DNA of 40,493 nucleotides from an uncultured Oscillospiraceae bacterium (GCA_947629915.1 CANRFN010000042.1:1-40493); one strand, 5' to 3'. Counted from the stretch's first letter, positions 32,757-40,493 are shown. Program-made: numbers and translations. Notes: generated by a model from the letters alone, not told the origin.

Positions 32757-33875
32757 ATGGAGATTTCCCGGGAAACCCTGGACACATACAACAAGAACCT
32801 CTGGTGCCTCCGGGACCTCACAGACCAACTCATGGGCACCATGAAAGGGCAGACAACGTCATACCGCCCCCTGATCGCAGACCGCACCGGCAAGCTGATC
32901 CCGAAGAATCTGTCCAAGCTGATCGAGGAGATGCTCTCCGGCTGGGCAGAGCACGTCCGGGAGGGCATCTATCCAGACAGACCCGGGGAGGAGAGTGCAG
33001 CAGAGCCGTACCTCCGGGCCCGACAGGAACTGTACCGCCTGTACCTCTCCCTCACCATGCAGTGCAGCCTCTGCTCCGGCGCCTACGCCCTCACCGGCGG
33101 AGAGGAGGAGAACCCGGAGCGGCCAGACTTCGCCTATCTCCTGGAACAGGCGCGGCAGTTCGACCGGAGCTGGTGCGTACTGGAGGAACCGGACGGCACG
33201 CGGCACAACCTGCCCTATCTGGGCTACGATGCCTATTTCGGCTTTCACCTGTTCCACGCCCTCTCAGACCCGGAGGACCGGAGCGGAGACAGCTTCCTCA
33301 CCCCATCCTGGAAGAGGCCGTGTCAGGACCTCTCCAGGCTCACCAACCTGGGCAATATGAAGCGGATTCACTGGAAGCGCCTCTCTCCCCCGCCCGCTCC
33401 AACAGAACCGGACAAGCCGCAGCACGTATCCCGCCAGACCGTGGAAGACCAGGAGGAGGACTGGGATCCCTATGCGGATTTCGGCCCTGAGGAGGACGAG
33501 GACTACGATCCCTTTGCAGACCGCTGGGACAGCGTGGAGATGCCGATTGGGGTCTCCGCCATTCCGGAGGATGAAGTGGACGAGGGAGACCGCACCTCCT
33601 GGCTGCTGGCCAAAGCCACCCGTCTGGAGGGCCATGAAGAGGACTACCTCGATGCCTGCAAACGTTTTGTCTCCCTCTACGATCAGGCGGAACCGGACGT
33701 CCTGCGGGGATTCTATGAGGACCTGGAGGACATCGTGAACCTGTACCTCCTGGCCCACGGTCTCTCTCCCCTCACCAACACAGACAGCACCCTGGACGTG
33801 TACGGCCGTCTCTACGACTACCCGCTCCAGCAGGCCCAGCGATATGCGAGGGGGATCCAATGGAAGCGCTTGTAA
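32757..33875 (+). CDS. unknown protein, first gene of a two-gene operon
   Basis: A 372-residue soluble protein of no family I recognise. It starts MEISRETLDTYNKNLWCLRDLTDQLMG. The middle has CSLCSG and an aromatic stretch (LGYDAYFGFHLFHAL). Around residues 230-280 is a very acidic segment (EDQEEDWDPYADFGPEEDEDYDPFADRWDSVEMP), probably disordered. The end is helical. ATG 32757 has AGGAG 11 nt upstream; the frame is open further back without a signal. It overlaps the next gene by 16 nt, so the products are probably partners. Confidence 0.7.
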   Translation: MEISRETLDTYNKNLWCLRDLTDQLMGTMKGQTTSYRPLIADRTGKLIPKNLSKLIEEMLSGWAEHVREGIYPDRPGEESAAEPYLRARQELYRLYLSLTMQCSLCSGAYALTGGEEENPERPDFAYLLEQARQFDRSWCVLEEPDGTRHNLPYLGYDAYFGFHLFHALSDPEDRSGDSFLTPSWKRPCQDLSRLTNLGNMKRIHWKRLSPPPAPTEPDKPQHVSRQTVEDQEEDWDPYADFGPEEDEDYDPFADRWDSVEMPIGVSAIPEDEVDEGDRTSWLLAKATRLEGHEEDYLDACKRFVSLYDQAEPDVLRGFYEDLEDIVNLYLLAHGLSPLTNTDSTLDVYGRLYDYPLQQAQRYARGIQWKRL

Positions 33876-35278
33876 CTGGGATCCGGGAGACCTTCTTCCG
33901 GGATGCGTCCCTCTCCTATCAGCGGGATGCGGAGAACTCCTTCCTGTACCGGTACTTCTGGCAGGACAGCGTCCGGGACCTGGCGGAGAAATACCTCCCC
34001 CATGTCCATGCAGACGACCTCACCCCAAAAGACGCCCCCAAGATCAGGGCCCAGCTCAGCGCCGCCATGGAGCAGGGCCAGGCGGATCTGAGAGGCCTGC
34101 TGCTGCGGGATCCGCCGGGAGAGGGCAAAAAAGAGCGCCGGGACTTCTGGCAGGAGCTGATCCTGAACGATGCCGGCTATCAGGCGAAGTTCCTCTCGGA
34201 CACGGACTACTACATCTGGATCATCCGCTATCTCATCGCCCGGGAGCTCTACTACAAAGACACCGGCCCCTGGAACACCAACGGCCCCATGTGGTTGGAC
34301 AGGCTCCTCACAGAGGGTCTGGGCAAGGCGCCGGAGGAGAGCCCCCGCTCCAAGGCCCAGACAGAGCGGGATCTGAAGTCCCTGGCCAAGCTGCTGGACG
34401 GCGACATGGCAGCTGTCCAGAGACTGCACAACCTGCGGGTGCCGGTGGAGCGCAACGGCAAGGTCCTGCAGCTGGACTACCTCCTCTGGCTCACCGCCCG
34501 CCTGGAGAAGGCGGCCATGCACAACAAGATCCGGACCTGGCTCCAAGACAGCGGCTATCCCCTCCGCACAGACGGCTCCCCGCCCGGCACCCCCAAGGGA
34601 CCCCGGAAGCAGGACTTCTCCCTGCGCATCCTGAACGCGTTCTGCGAGAGTCCCGAGGGATATGCCTTCGCCCCCCGGCAGGAGCGCTGGATGCTCACCG
34701 CCCAGGAGGGGTGGGTGCAGACCGCAGACGGGTTCTTCGTTCTGGACGAAAAGCACCTGGACGCCCTTCTCACCGCCCTGCAAAAGCGGGAGGCGAAAAA
34801 CCAGACAACGTACTTCTACCTGCCCCTGGCGGTCCACCCCCAGAGCGGCTGCATCTTCTTCCTGGGCGGCAAGGCCATCTACGGAGAGGTGTACCAGCGG
34901 GAGGACAGATCAAAGCGGAACGCCTACGCCACCGGCACCTCCCTCTTCACCTTCGACTACCTCCGGGTGAACCGAGCCTTCTTCGAGGACTCCCCCGGCG
35001 CCGGCGGCGGACCGTTTCGGCTGAAGAGCACATACCTCGAGAACGCGGGCAGGCCGTACCAGGAGGTCCTGGAGGACTACAAGCGGTACTGCGTCGCAAA
35101 AGTGATGCGCTCGGTGCGGGGCTTCAACATGTGGGCCCCTGCAGGCACCCCGGATTTCTACCGCTGGGGCTTCGAAATCAGCAGCTCGTCCCAGCACATC
35201 ACCAGCCGGGATGCAAGGGAGTCCTTCCTGCGGGCCCAGAGCAAACCTCGTCTGACTCCCCAGCTCCTTACCCGCTGA
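33860..35278 (+). CDS. unknown protein, second gene of a two-gene operon
   Basis: A 472-residue soluble protein, no family recognised. It is charged and rich in aromatic residues (SFLYRYFWQDSVRDLAEKYLPHVHADD, DTDYYIWIIRYLIARELYYKDTGPWNTNGPMWLDRLL). A later part reads like an alpha/beta domain (GWVQTADGFFVLDEKHLDALLTAL..TTYFYLPLAVHPQSGCIFFLGGKAIYGEVY). It ends FRAQ-like (SFLRAQSKPRLTPQLLTR). No membrane segment, no signal peptide. It overlaps the upstream gene and ends before a strong hairpin. Confidence 0.7.
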   Translation: MEALVTGIRETFFRDASLSYQRDAENSFLYRYFWQDSVRDLAEKYLPHVHADDLTPKDAPKIRAQLSAAMEQGQADLRGLLLRDPPGEGKKERRDFWQELILNDAGYQAKFLSDTDYYIWIIRYLIARELYYKDTGPWNTNGPMWLDRLLTEGLGKAPEESPRSKAQTERDLKSLAKLLDGDMAAVQRLHNLRVPVERNGKVLQLDYLLWLTARLEKAAMHNKIRTWLQDSGYPLRTDGSPPGTPKGPRKQDFSLRILNAFCESPEGYAFAPRQERWMLTAQEGWVQTADGFFVLDEKHLDALLTALQKREAKNQTTYFYLPLAVHPQSGCIFFLGGKAIYGEVYQREDRSKRNAYATGTSLFTFDYLRVNRAFFEDSPGAGGGPFRLKSTYLENAGRPYQEVLEDYKRYCVAKVMRSVRGFNMWAPAGTPDFYRWGFEISSSSQHITSRDARESFLRAQSKPRLTPQLLTR

Positions 35279-35305
35279 GACCCCCATGTACCAGACAAGA
35301 AGATG

Positions 35306-35343
35306 GGCAGGGGCGGCAAGACTGACGTCTTGCCGCCCCTGCC
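35306..35343. terminator. bidirectional terminator-like hairpin
   Basis: Seventeen-base-pair stem GGCAGGGGCGGCAAGAC / GTCTTGCCGCCCCTGCC with loop TGAC, between convergent genes. Confidence 0.7.
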
Positions 35344-35439
35344 TATTGGTTCATACCGCCCAACTGCGCTTTATCTCTTCCGCAGTCTGGCAGCACCACA
35401 CCACTAAGACTGCGACGGCGGTATCGTAGAACACGTTGT

Positions 35440-36024
35440 TTATGCGCTCACTGCCAGCTGTTCGATGGGCACGCCCCGGGCGAACCGGTCCACGTACTCC
35501 TGTACACACTGGCGGCAGCAGGTGAAATAGGCCTCTGCCTGGGCGGGGTCCCCATAGGACTTCCAGCATCCGCAGCAGGTGAAGTTCCGGCCCTGGTTCT
35601 CAATGAACCCGATCACATCTTGGAGCGGATATCCCAGAAACACGCCGATCTCATGGGGAAATTCCGGCTGGGTCCGGAGCCGGTATGCCAACTGGTCCAG
35701 AAGTTCTTCCAGATCGCCGGCGGTGTATCCCTCGGCTGCGAGAAAGCATCTGCAGTCCTCCTGGGACAGGTGCTCTGCCATCTCTTCCGGGCGATAGAGG
35801 TACACGATCACGGCATCGGCCTCAGGGCGCTCCAGGAGGATCCGGACAGACATGCCAAAGGGCTTTAAGCGCCTGTCCCAGAGGGAGACCTTCTGCCGGG
35901 AGGTCTCCAGAGAGCAGTTCTTGAAGCAGAATAGGCTCCCCGGCTTCATCCCAGCCAGGGTGAGGGCACACTGCCGGACCAGCACGTCCTCAAACGCCGG
36001 GCAGCTCCGGACCCCGCTGTTCAC
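35440..36024 (-). CDS. DUF3793 family protein
   Basis: A 194-residue protein. Family-like features are CALTLAGMKPGSLFCFKN, LKPFGMSVRILLE..AVIVYLYRPE, PEFPHEIGVFLGYPLQDVIGFIENQGRNFTCCGCWKSYGD and a Cys-containing C-terminus (AYFTCCRQCVQEYVDRF). DUF3793 genes often sit beside flavodoxins in Clostridia; function unknown, cysteines suggest redox or metal. I take GTG 36024, whose GTGA overlaps the flavodoxin stop by 4 nt (translational coupling). An internal Met start is the alternative. Confidence 0.8.
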   Translation of the reverse strand: MNSGVRSCPAFEDVLVRQCALTLAGMKPGSLFCFKNCSLETSRQKVSLWDRRLKPFGMSVRILLERPEADAVIVYLYRPEEMAEHLSQEDCRCFLAAEGYTAGDLEELLDQLAYRLRTQPEFPHEIGVFLGYPLQDVIGFIENQGRNFTCCGCWKSYGDPAQAEAYFTCCRQCVQEYVDRFARGVPIEQLAVSA

Positions 36025-36452
36025 AGGGTTGTCAGTCTCTTGCCCAGGGCCCTGCAGGCGTCCTCGGCATCTGCGTCCGGCGCATCGTTGCAGATGAGGC
36101 CCTCGTCCTGCGCGAGATCTGCCCCGGCATCCTGGCAGCGGCTGTACCAGTCCCGCATCCACTGCCCATCTCCCCAGCCGTATGAGCCGAAGAGGGCGAT
36201 GTGTCTGCCGCTGAGAGTGCCCTCCAGGGCGGCGAACATCGGCTCGAATTCGGACTCCTCCAGCACCTCGCTGCCCATGGCGGGGCATCCGAAGGCCACT
36301 GCCTGATAGGAATCCAGCATATCTGCGGAGAAGTCCCCGGGGCCCAGCAGGTCTGCCGTGCCGCCGGCCGCCTGCACGCCCTCGGCGATGGCATTGGCCA
36401 TGGCCTCCGTGTTGCCGGACCCACTCCAGTAGACAATTGCGATCTTGCTCAT
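36021..36452 (-). CDS. flavodoxin
   Basis: A 143-residue short-chain flavodoxin: MSKIAIVYWSGSGNTEAMANAI holds the FMN phosphate loop (SGSGNTE), with FGCPAMGSEVLEESEFEPMF and ALFGSYGWGDGQWM for the flanking FMN loops. It carries electrons in place of ferredoxin, typically under iron shortage. ATG 36452 follows AAGGAGTG. Two copies of a 17-bp GTTAG..GCTAACC element lie in its promoter and leader. Cotranscribed with DUF3793. Confidence 0.93.
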   Translation of the reverse strand: MSKIAIVYWSGSGNTEAMANAIAEGVQAAGGTADLLGPGDFSADMLDSYQAVAFGCPAMGSEVLEESEFEPMFAALEGTLSGRHIALFGSYGWGDGQWMRDWYSRCQDAGADLAQDEGLICNDAPDADAEDACRALGKRLTTL

Positions 36453-36485
36453 GTGAAAACACTCCTTTGTGAGATGGATGTTGTA

Positions 36486-36502
36486 GTTAGTGATTGCTAA
36501 CC
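36486..36502. promoter_or_regulatory. candidate DtxR/IdeR-like operator, copy 2
   Basis: GTTAGTGATTGCTAACC, two mismatches from the promoter-proximal copy at 36572-36588, 86 bp away and 34 bp before the flavodoxin start codon. Between the two is a leader hairpin CCCCAAG / CTTGGGG (36519-36540). Confidence 0.5.
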
Positions 36503-36564
36503 AAGCTGCTGAAATACACCCCAAGAGAGGTCCCTTGGGGGTGGATGGGAATAGCTGCTGTATC

Positions 36565-36594
36565 GCCAGAGGTTAGCGGTTGCTAACCTCTGGC
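36565..36594. promoter_or_regulatory. candidate DtxR/IdeR-like operator, copy 1
   Basis: Perfect 13-bp inverted repeat GCCAGAGGTTAGC / GCTAACCTCTGGC around GGTT. The core GGTTAGC..GCTAACC resembles the DtxR/IdeR iron box (TTAGGTTAGSCTAACCTAA). It sits directly after the -10 of the flavodoxin promoter, where a repressor would block initiation. Confidence 0.55.
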
Positions 36595-36597
36595 GGT

Positions 36598-36627
36598 ATA
36601 TTAGCACAGGCGGGGGGAGGGTGTCAA
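36598..36627 (-). promoter_or_regulatory. promoter of flavodoxin-DUF3793
   Basis: On the - strand TTGACA (36622-36627), 18-bp spacer, TAATAT (36598-36603). Confidence 0.75.
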
Positions 36628-36661
36628 GGGGGAATTTGCAAATTTCGGGAAAAAACTTTGG

Positions 36662-36697
36662 GCCACCGAGCTGCAGTGATATCTGCACCCCGGCGGC
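36662..36697 (-). terminator. terminator after cassette A
   Basis: Imperfect stem GCCGCCGGGG.GCAG / CTGCAG.TCGGTGGC on the - strand, followed by CCAAAGTTTTTTCC. Confidence 0.6.
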
Positions 36698-36834
36698 TTG
36701 ACGTGTTGATTGACTTCTCAACGGAATCTCACTCAGAGCAGCCTTCCAAAGACGGCCGTCTCAAATGGATTCCCTTCCTGTGGTCTACCTGTCTGCTGCC
36801 TCAGAAGACAGCTGGCACGCACGGACGGAGTCGG

Positions 36835-37299
36835 TCACGGAGTCAGCTTGAGGATCTCGTCCCGGGAAAGCCCGGTGTATTTGACGATTTTGTCCACATC
36901 AACGTTGTCTGCCAGAAGCTTCCTAGCGAACTCCCGCCAATCCTCTCTCCGCGTCTCTTCGCGGTCCTCTTCCAGCATTTTCAACATAACTGCGTTCATT
37001 AAGCTCACTCCCTCCGCAATAGGCTCTTTGGCCACCTTCATCAATTCGGCAAGGTCCGACCGCTGAATGTCGTGCCTGTCCTTGGTCCTGAGGTCGTGGC
37101 CGTACACCAGCAAATCTCTCCAGGTCTTCTCGGTGATGCCGTATTTGTCTGTCTCGGCTTTCATCTTTTTGTCCTGGTCCGCTGCGTGGTTTTTGAGCAC
37201 ATTGACTCTCTTGTCTATCTTCTCCCTATCGGCCTTGTCTATCTCCTCGTGCTCGAGTTCCTCACTGATTCTGTCGAAGGCAGCGTCAAGGGGTGTCAA
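36835..37299 (-). CDS. stand-alone C-terminal domain of the Rpn-type nuclease, cassette A
   Basis: An open frame of 154 residues (TTG at 37299), homologous to the end of the full nuclease: FDRISEELEHEEIDKADREKIDKRVNVLKNHAADQDKKMKAETDKYG to the shared ending DEILKLTP. The more likely product begins at ATG 37164 (109 residues), equal in length to the internal ATG product of the full gene. It lacks the nuclease core. The stretch REDWREFARKLLADNVDVDKIVKYTG differs from the full gene's version but equals that of cassette C. Possible trans-acting regulator (inference). Confidence 0.55.
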   Translation of the reverse strand: MTPLDAAFDRISEELEHEEIDKADREKIDKRVNVLKNHAADQDKKMKAETDKYGITEKTWRDLLVYGHDLRTKDRHDIQRSDLAELMKVAKEPIAEGVSLMNAVMLKMLEEDREETRREDWREFARKLLADNVDVDKIVKYTGLSRDEILKLTP

Positions 37300-37331
37300 G
37301 GGGGAATTTGAAAATTCCGGAAAAACTTTGG

Positions 37332-37367
37332 GCCGCCGGGTTGCAGTGCTATCTGCACCCCGGCGGC
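37332..37367 (-). terminator. terminator after cassette B
   Basis: On the - strand the stem GCCGCCGGGG..GCAG / CTGC.ACCCGGCGGC is followed by CCAAAGTTTTTCC. Confidence 0.65.
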
Positions 37368-37504
37368 TTAGCGTGTTGATTGACTTCTCAGCGGAATCTC
37401 ACTCAGAGCAGCCTTCCAAAGACGGCCGTCTCAAATGGATTCCCTTCCTGTGGTCTACCTGTCTGCTGCCTCAGAAGACAGCTGGCACGCACGGACGGAG
37501 TCGG

Positions 37505-37846
37505 TCACGGAGTCAGCTTGAGGATCTCGTCTCGGGGCAGTCCGGTATACTCGATAATCTTGTTCATATCGATGTTGTCTGCCAGAAACTTCTTAGCATA
37601 TTCCCGATCCTTCTCCAACTGCGTCTCTCTCCGCGTCTCTTCGCGGTCCTCTTCCAGCATCTTCAACATAACTGCATTCATTAAGCTCACTCCCTCCGCA
37701 ATAGGCTCTTTGGCCACCTTCATCAATTCGGCAAGGTCCGACCGCTGAATGTCGTGCCAGTCCTTGGTCCTGAGGTCGTGGCCGTACACCAGCAAATCTC
37801 TCCAGGTCTTCTCAGTGATGCCATATTTGTCTGTCTCGGCTGTCAT
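37505..37846 (-). CDS. stand-alone C-terminal domain, cassette B
   Basis: A 113-residue frame from ATG 37846 (MTAETDKYGITEKTWRDLLVYGHD to DEILKLTP). The preceding part of the unit (to about 37975, AAFDRISEEREQEEIDKAEREKMEKRI) is homologous but in another frame because 5 bases are missing next to the ATG. The linker reads RRETQLEKDREYAKKFLADNIDMNKIIEYTGLP, closest to the full gene but with four extra residues. No nuclease core. Confidence 0.5.
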   Translation of the reverse strand: MTAETDKYGITEKTWRDLLVYGHDLRTKDWHDIQRSDLAELMKVAKEPIAEGVSLMNAVMLKMLEEDREETRRETQLEKDREYAKKFLADNIDMNKIIEYTGLPRDEILKLTP

Positions 37847-38145
37847 CTTCCTGATCCACTGCGTGGTCTTTGAGCTTGTTAATCCTCTTCTCCATCTTCT
37901 CTCTTTCAGCCTTGTCTATCTCCTCTTGCTCACGTTCTTCACTGATTCTGTCGAAGGCAGCGGCAAGGGGTGTCAGAGGGAATTTGAAAATTCCGGAAAA
38001 ACTTTGGGCCGCCGGGTTGATTGACTTCTCAACGGAATCTCACTCAGAGCAGCCTTCCAAAGACGGCCGTCTCAAATGGATTCCTTTCCTGTGGTCTACC
38101 CGTCTGCTACCCCAGAAGACAGCTGGTACGCACGGACGGAGTCGG

Positions 38146-38469
38146 TCACGGAGTCAGCTTGAGGATCTCGTCCCGGGAAAGCCCGGTGTATTTGACGATT
38201 TTGTCCACATCAACGTTGTCTGCCAGAAGCTTCCTAGCGAACTCCCGCCAATCCTCTCTCCGCGTCTCTTCGCGGTCCTCTTCCAGCATTTTCAACATAA
38301 CTGCGTTCATTAAGCTCACTCCCTCCGCAATAGGCTCTTTGGCCACCTTCATCAATTCGGCAAGGTCCGACCGCTGAATGTCGTGCCAGTCCTTGGTCCT
38401 GAGGTCGTGGCCGTACACCAGCAGCTCTCTCCAGGTCCTCTTGGTGATGCCGTATTTGTCTGTTTTCAT
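38146..38469 (-). CDS. stand-alone C-terminal domain, cassette C
   Basis: A 107-residue frame from ATG 38469 (MKTDKYGITKRTWRELLVYGHD to DEILKLTP). It carries the same 5-base deletion as cassette B just upstream, so the earlier part (38470-38600, AAFDRISEELEYEEIDKAEREKMEKRI) is out of frame. The end matches cassette A (REDWREFARKLLADNVDVDKIVKYTGLS). Its terminator is deleted: GGGCCGCCGGGTT joins directly to GATTGACTTCTCA near 38010. Confidence 0.5.
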   Translation of the reverse strand: MKTDKYGITKRTWRELLVYGHDLRTKDWHDIQRSDLAELMKVAKEPIAEGVSLMNAVMLKMLEEDREETRREDWREFARKLLADNVDVDKIVKYTGLSRDEILKLTP

Positions 38470-38629
38470 CTTCCTGATCCGCTGCGTGGTCTTTGAACTT
38501 GTTAATCCTCTTCTCCATCTTCTCTCTTTCAGCCTTGTCTATCTCCTCATACTCAAGTTCTTCACTGATTCTGTCGAAGGCAGCGGCAAGGGGTGTCAGA
38601 GGGAATTTGAAAATTCCGGAAAACTTTGG

Positions 38630-38665
38630 GCCGCCGGGTTGCAGTGGTACCTGCACCCCGGCGGC
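38630..38665 (-). terminator. terminator of the Rpn-type nuclease gene
   Basis: On the - strand stem GCCGCCGGGG..GCAGG / CTGC.ACCCGGCGGC, then CCAAAGTTTTCC. Confidence 0.65.
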
Positions 38666-38801
38666 TTAGCGTGTTGATTGACTTCTCAGCGGAATCTCAT
38701 TTGGAGCAGCCCTCCGAAGACAGCCGTCTCAAATGGATTCCCTTCCTGTGGTCTACCCGTCTGCTGCCTCAGAAGACAGCTGCACGCACGCACAGGGTCA
38801 G

Positions 38802-40061
38802 TCACGGGGTCAGCTTAAGGATCTCGTCCCGGGACAGCCCGGTATACTTGATAATCTTGTCCATATCGATGTTGTCTGCCATAAACTTCTTGGCATATTC
38901 CCGATCCTTCTCCAACCGCGTCTCTTCGCGATCCTCTTCCAGCATCTTCAACATAACTGCATTCATTAAGCTCACTCCCTCCGCAATAGGCTCTTTGGCC
39001 ACCTTCATCAATTCGGCAAGGTCCGACCGCTGAATGTCGTGCCAGTCCTTGGTCCTGAGGTCGTGGCCGTACACCAGCAGCTCTCTCCAGGTCTTCTCGG
39101 TGATGCCGTATTTGTCTGTCTCGGCTTTCATCTTTTTGTCCTGGTCCGCTGCGTGGTCTTTGAGCACATTGACTCTCTTGTCTATCTTCTCCCTATCGTC
39201 CTTGTCTATCTCCTCGTGCTCGAGTTTGAACAACAGATCTGTCTGCTCGCGTTCCTCGCTGATTCTTCTGAACGCGTAGGCGCAGTTCAAAAAGATGGTT
39301 TGGAACCGCGGGTCGAAACCGTGAATCAGCTCCCAGTGGATGAATTCACCGGTTCCAGGTACATCTTCATCTGTCAGAAAGACGATGTACGTTGGCGGCA
39401 GATTCTTGTAGTTGTTTCCGCGGAGCAATGACGAGAAACCGATGACATGCCCATCGAAGATGGCACGGGGAGCGCTCTCATCTTTCTTACCGTTCTGGAT
39501 TTCGATGGAGAAAATCCGCTTATCGGCACTCTCGCAGTAGGTATCAGATACGATACTGTGGTACGGTAGCGGAAAATCGAAATTCTTCTGGACCTCCATG
39601 ACTTCCAGTTTCAGATTCTCATCACCCATGAGAATCTGAAGAAACGCCTCGATGACAGACTTCTTCCCGGGCATTACCGTGCGGTAAAAAATGTCATCGA
39701 AGAAGCTGGCCGATTTAGCCGATTCCTCTGTCTTCTCGATCATGTAATCACGGAGTTCCGGTCTCAGAGCAGAAATTGCGAAATCAACGCTGGCTTTCAC
39801 CACATCAGAGTACATCTGATACCCATGGACCGGATCTACAATGGGAAAATCGGCGTTGGTATCTGTCAGGATCTGCTTCAGCAGCTTACCCTGTCTCTCC
39901 ACATAGGACAGCATAATGCTCTCTTGCGCAGTAGGGACTACTTTCGGAGGGGGCGGGGTGTCCCCACCCTTTTCACCCTCGCTCGAATCGTTGCTCTGGC
40001 TCGTACCTTTGCTCGGATCCAGGATCTCAGCCTCACTCTTGGCTTTTGCTTTCTTTGCCAC
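38802..40061 (-). CDS. Rpn-type PD-(D/E)XK nuclease, second locus
   Basis: A 419-residue protein. Residues 1-45 are a Lys/Glu/Pro-rich tail. The nuclease part covers about 115-290: FDDIFYRTVMPGKKSVIEAFLQILM, SDTYCESADKRIFSIEIQNG with the active-site pattern D173, E187, Q189, and GHVIGFSSLLRGNNY. A coiled segment (about 265-315) follows, then a C-terminal domain ending AKKFMADNIDMDKIIKYTGLSRDEILKLTP, the usual Rpn/putative-transposase tail. GTG 40061 follows TAGGAGGTG. An internal in-frame ATG (39131, residue 311) has AGGA 7 nt upstream. Three detached copies of the C-terminal region follow. No clear similarity to the nuclease at 15953 beyond the fold. Confidence 0.8.
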   Translation of the reverse strand: MAKKAKAKSEAEILDPSKGTSQSNDSSEGEKGGDTPPPPKVVPTAQESIMLSYVERQGKLLKQILTDTNADFPIVDPVHGYQMYSDVVKASVDFAISALRPELRDYMIEKTEESAKSASFFDDIFYRTVMPGKKSVIEAFLQILMGDENLKLEVMEVQKNFDFPLPYHSIVSDTYCESADKRIFSIEIQNGKKDESAPRAIFDGHVIGFSSLLRGNNYKNLPPTYIVFLTDEDVPGTGEFIHWELIHGFDPRFQTIFLNCAYAFRRISEEREQTDLLFKLEHEEIDKDDREKIDKRVNVLKDHAADQDKKMKAETDKYGITEKTWRELLVYGHDLRTKDWHDIQRSDLAELMKVAKEPIAEGVSLMNAVMLKMLEEDREETRLEKDREYAKKFMADNIDMDKIIKYTGLSRDEILKLTP

Positions 40062-40138
40062 GGTACACCTCCTAATCGTGCGTTTGGAGGCAGTGTTGCG
40101 GGCGTACAGACAATTCAAGAGATCCCCTCTGCTATGAG

Positions 40139-40167
40139 ATTATACCATATCGATTTGGGAATCACAA
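40139..40167 (-). promoter_or_regulatory. promoter of the second nuclease gene
   Basis: On the - strand TTGTGA (40162-40167), 17-bp spacer, TATAAT (40139-40144). Confidence 0.8.
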
Positions 40168-40493
40168 GATGAATTTTCTGCCAGCGTACTCTCTGCAACA
40201 CATGCCTGCCGCATTCTGTTCGAATCGGGCTACGTATATATATAAACTGAAATGAAGTCATTTCAGGAGCTTAGGTTATGTCCTTTCGGACATTGCCCAG
40301 TATAAACCATTCGGGACCCCCTTGTCAAGGCTTATTTTTGGAGTTTCGAGAAATTTTTTCTACCCGTTCTCTCCTCTGGTTTCTCGTCGCCTTTTGTTTC
40401 GAATTACTATAATTCTTTAGGGCAAACGCAAAGTCGGTTGGTAAAAACAGGAAATTAGGCCATTGCAGCTGTAAGGCTGGGGCAGGACGCCAA
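40168..40493. other. intergenic end of the window
   Basis: About 325 bp with no gene seen. It includes TCCTTTCGGA (near 40280), a CTTGTCAAGG, and a T-rich stretch near 40335-40405. Confidence 0.4.

Larger units (their letters stand above)
36631..38600 (-). repeat. three tandem units derived from the 3' end of the Rpn-type gene
   Basis: Units begin near 36631, 37301 and 37977 (lengths about 670, 676 and 623 bp), each marked by GGGAATTTG, AAACTTTGGGCC and GACTTCTCA..GGAATCTCA. Each contains a copy of the nuclease C-terminal region plus its 3' flank. The same flank follows the full gene (38600-38801). Copies are nearly identical, so the duplication is recent. Confidence 0.85.

Noticed and set aside
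36631..38600. Tandem units as an insertion sequence
   Set aside because: No transposase ends, inverted repeats or target duplications; each unit is simply the nuclease 3' end plus its flank.

Overview
The window looks like an origin-proximal chromosome segment of a Clostridia member, most likely Oscillospiraceae-like (an inference from gene order and protein style, not a database match). The anchors are tadA, two ParB-family genes, soj/parA, spo0J/parB, serS, mscL, rsmG, a minD-like ATPase, an mgsA homologue, hisS and aspS. All lie on the + strand in GC-rich sequence with clear Shine-Dalgarno sites.

Left end (1-3316). Before tadA lies a dense array of ParB-binding (parS) sites. It is a tandem repeat of about 159 bp in which exact parS sites occur as inverted pairs exactly 51 bp apart, with a third, diverged site per unit. 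All sites are spaced about five helical turns apart. One further exact parS lies just upstream of the first parB-like gene.

Core block (3391-15693): chromosome partitioning, tRNA charging, osmotic channel and 16S rRNA methylation genes. The mgsA homologue has lost several catalytic residues. hisS has a hairpin between its ribosome-binding site and start codon.

Accessory block 1 (15879-20209). This contains an AT-richer PD-(D/E)XK nuclease of the Rpn type, followed by a tandem array of cassettes that repeat only its C-terminal 69 codons. Two cassettes are intact stand-alone genes with their own ribosome-binding sites; two are decayed. A decayed AAA ATPase gene follows.

Middle (20210-29949): a gene-poor stretch, a PPC-domain protein, a GH31 glycosidase, and a membrane-anchored permuted GH3 enzyme divergent from a LytTR two-component system.

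Module pair (30007-31588): a tandemly duplicated unit, each copy made of a RelB/DinJ-like antitoxin without a toxin (- strand) and an unidentified structured RNA of about 225 nt (+ strand) with its own promoter and terminator.

Right end (31740-40493): a broken XRE regulator, a two-gene operon of unknown function behind a 32-bp perfect palindrome, flavodoxin plus DUF3793 under two likely metalloregulator operators, and a second Rpn-type nuclease followed by three tandem copies of its C-terminal domain. The two nucleases show no similarity I can see beyond the fold signature, yet have the same layout of nuclease plus array of detached C-terminal domains. Because E. coli Rpn nucleases are restrained by a small protein made from their own C-terminal end, the arrays are candidate antitoxin banks. 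This is the strongest candidate for an undescribed system here.
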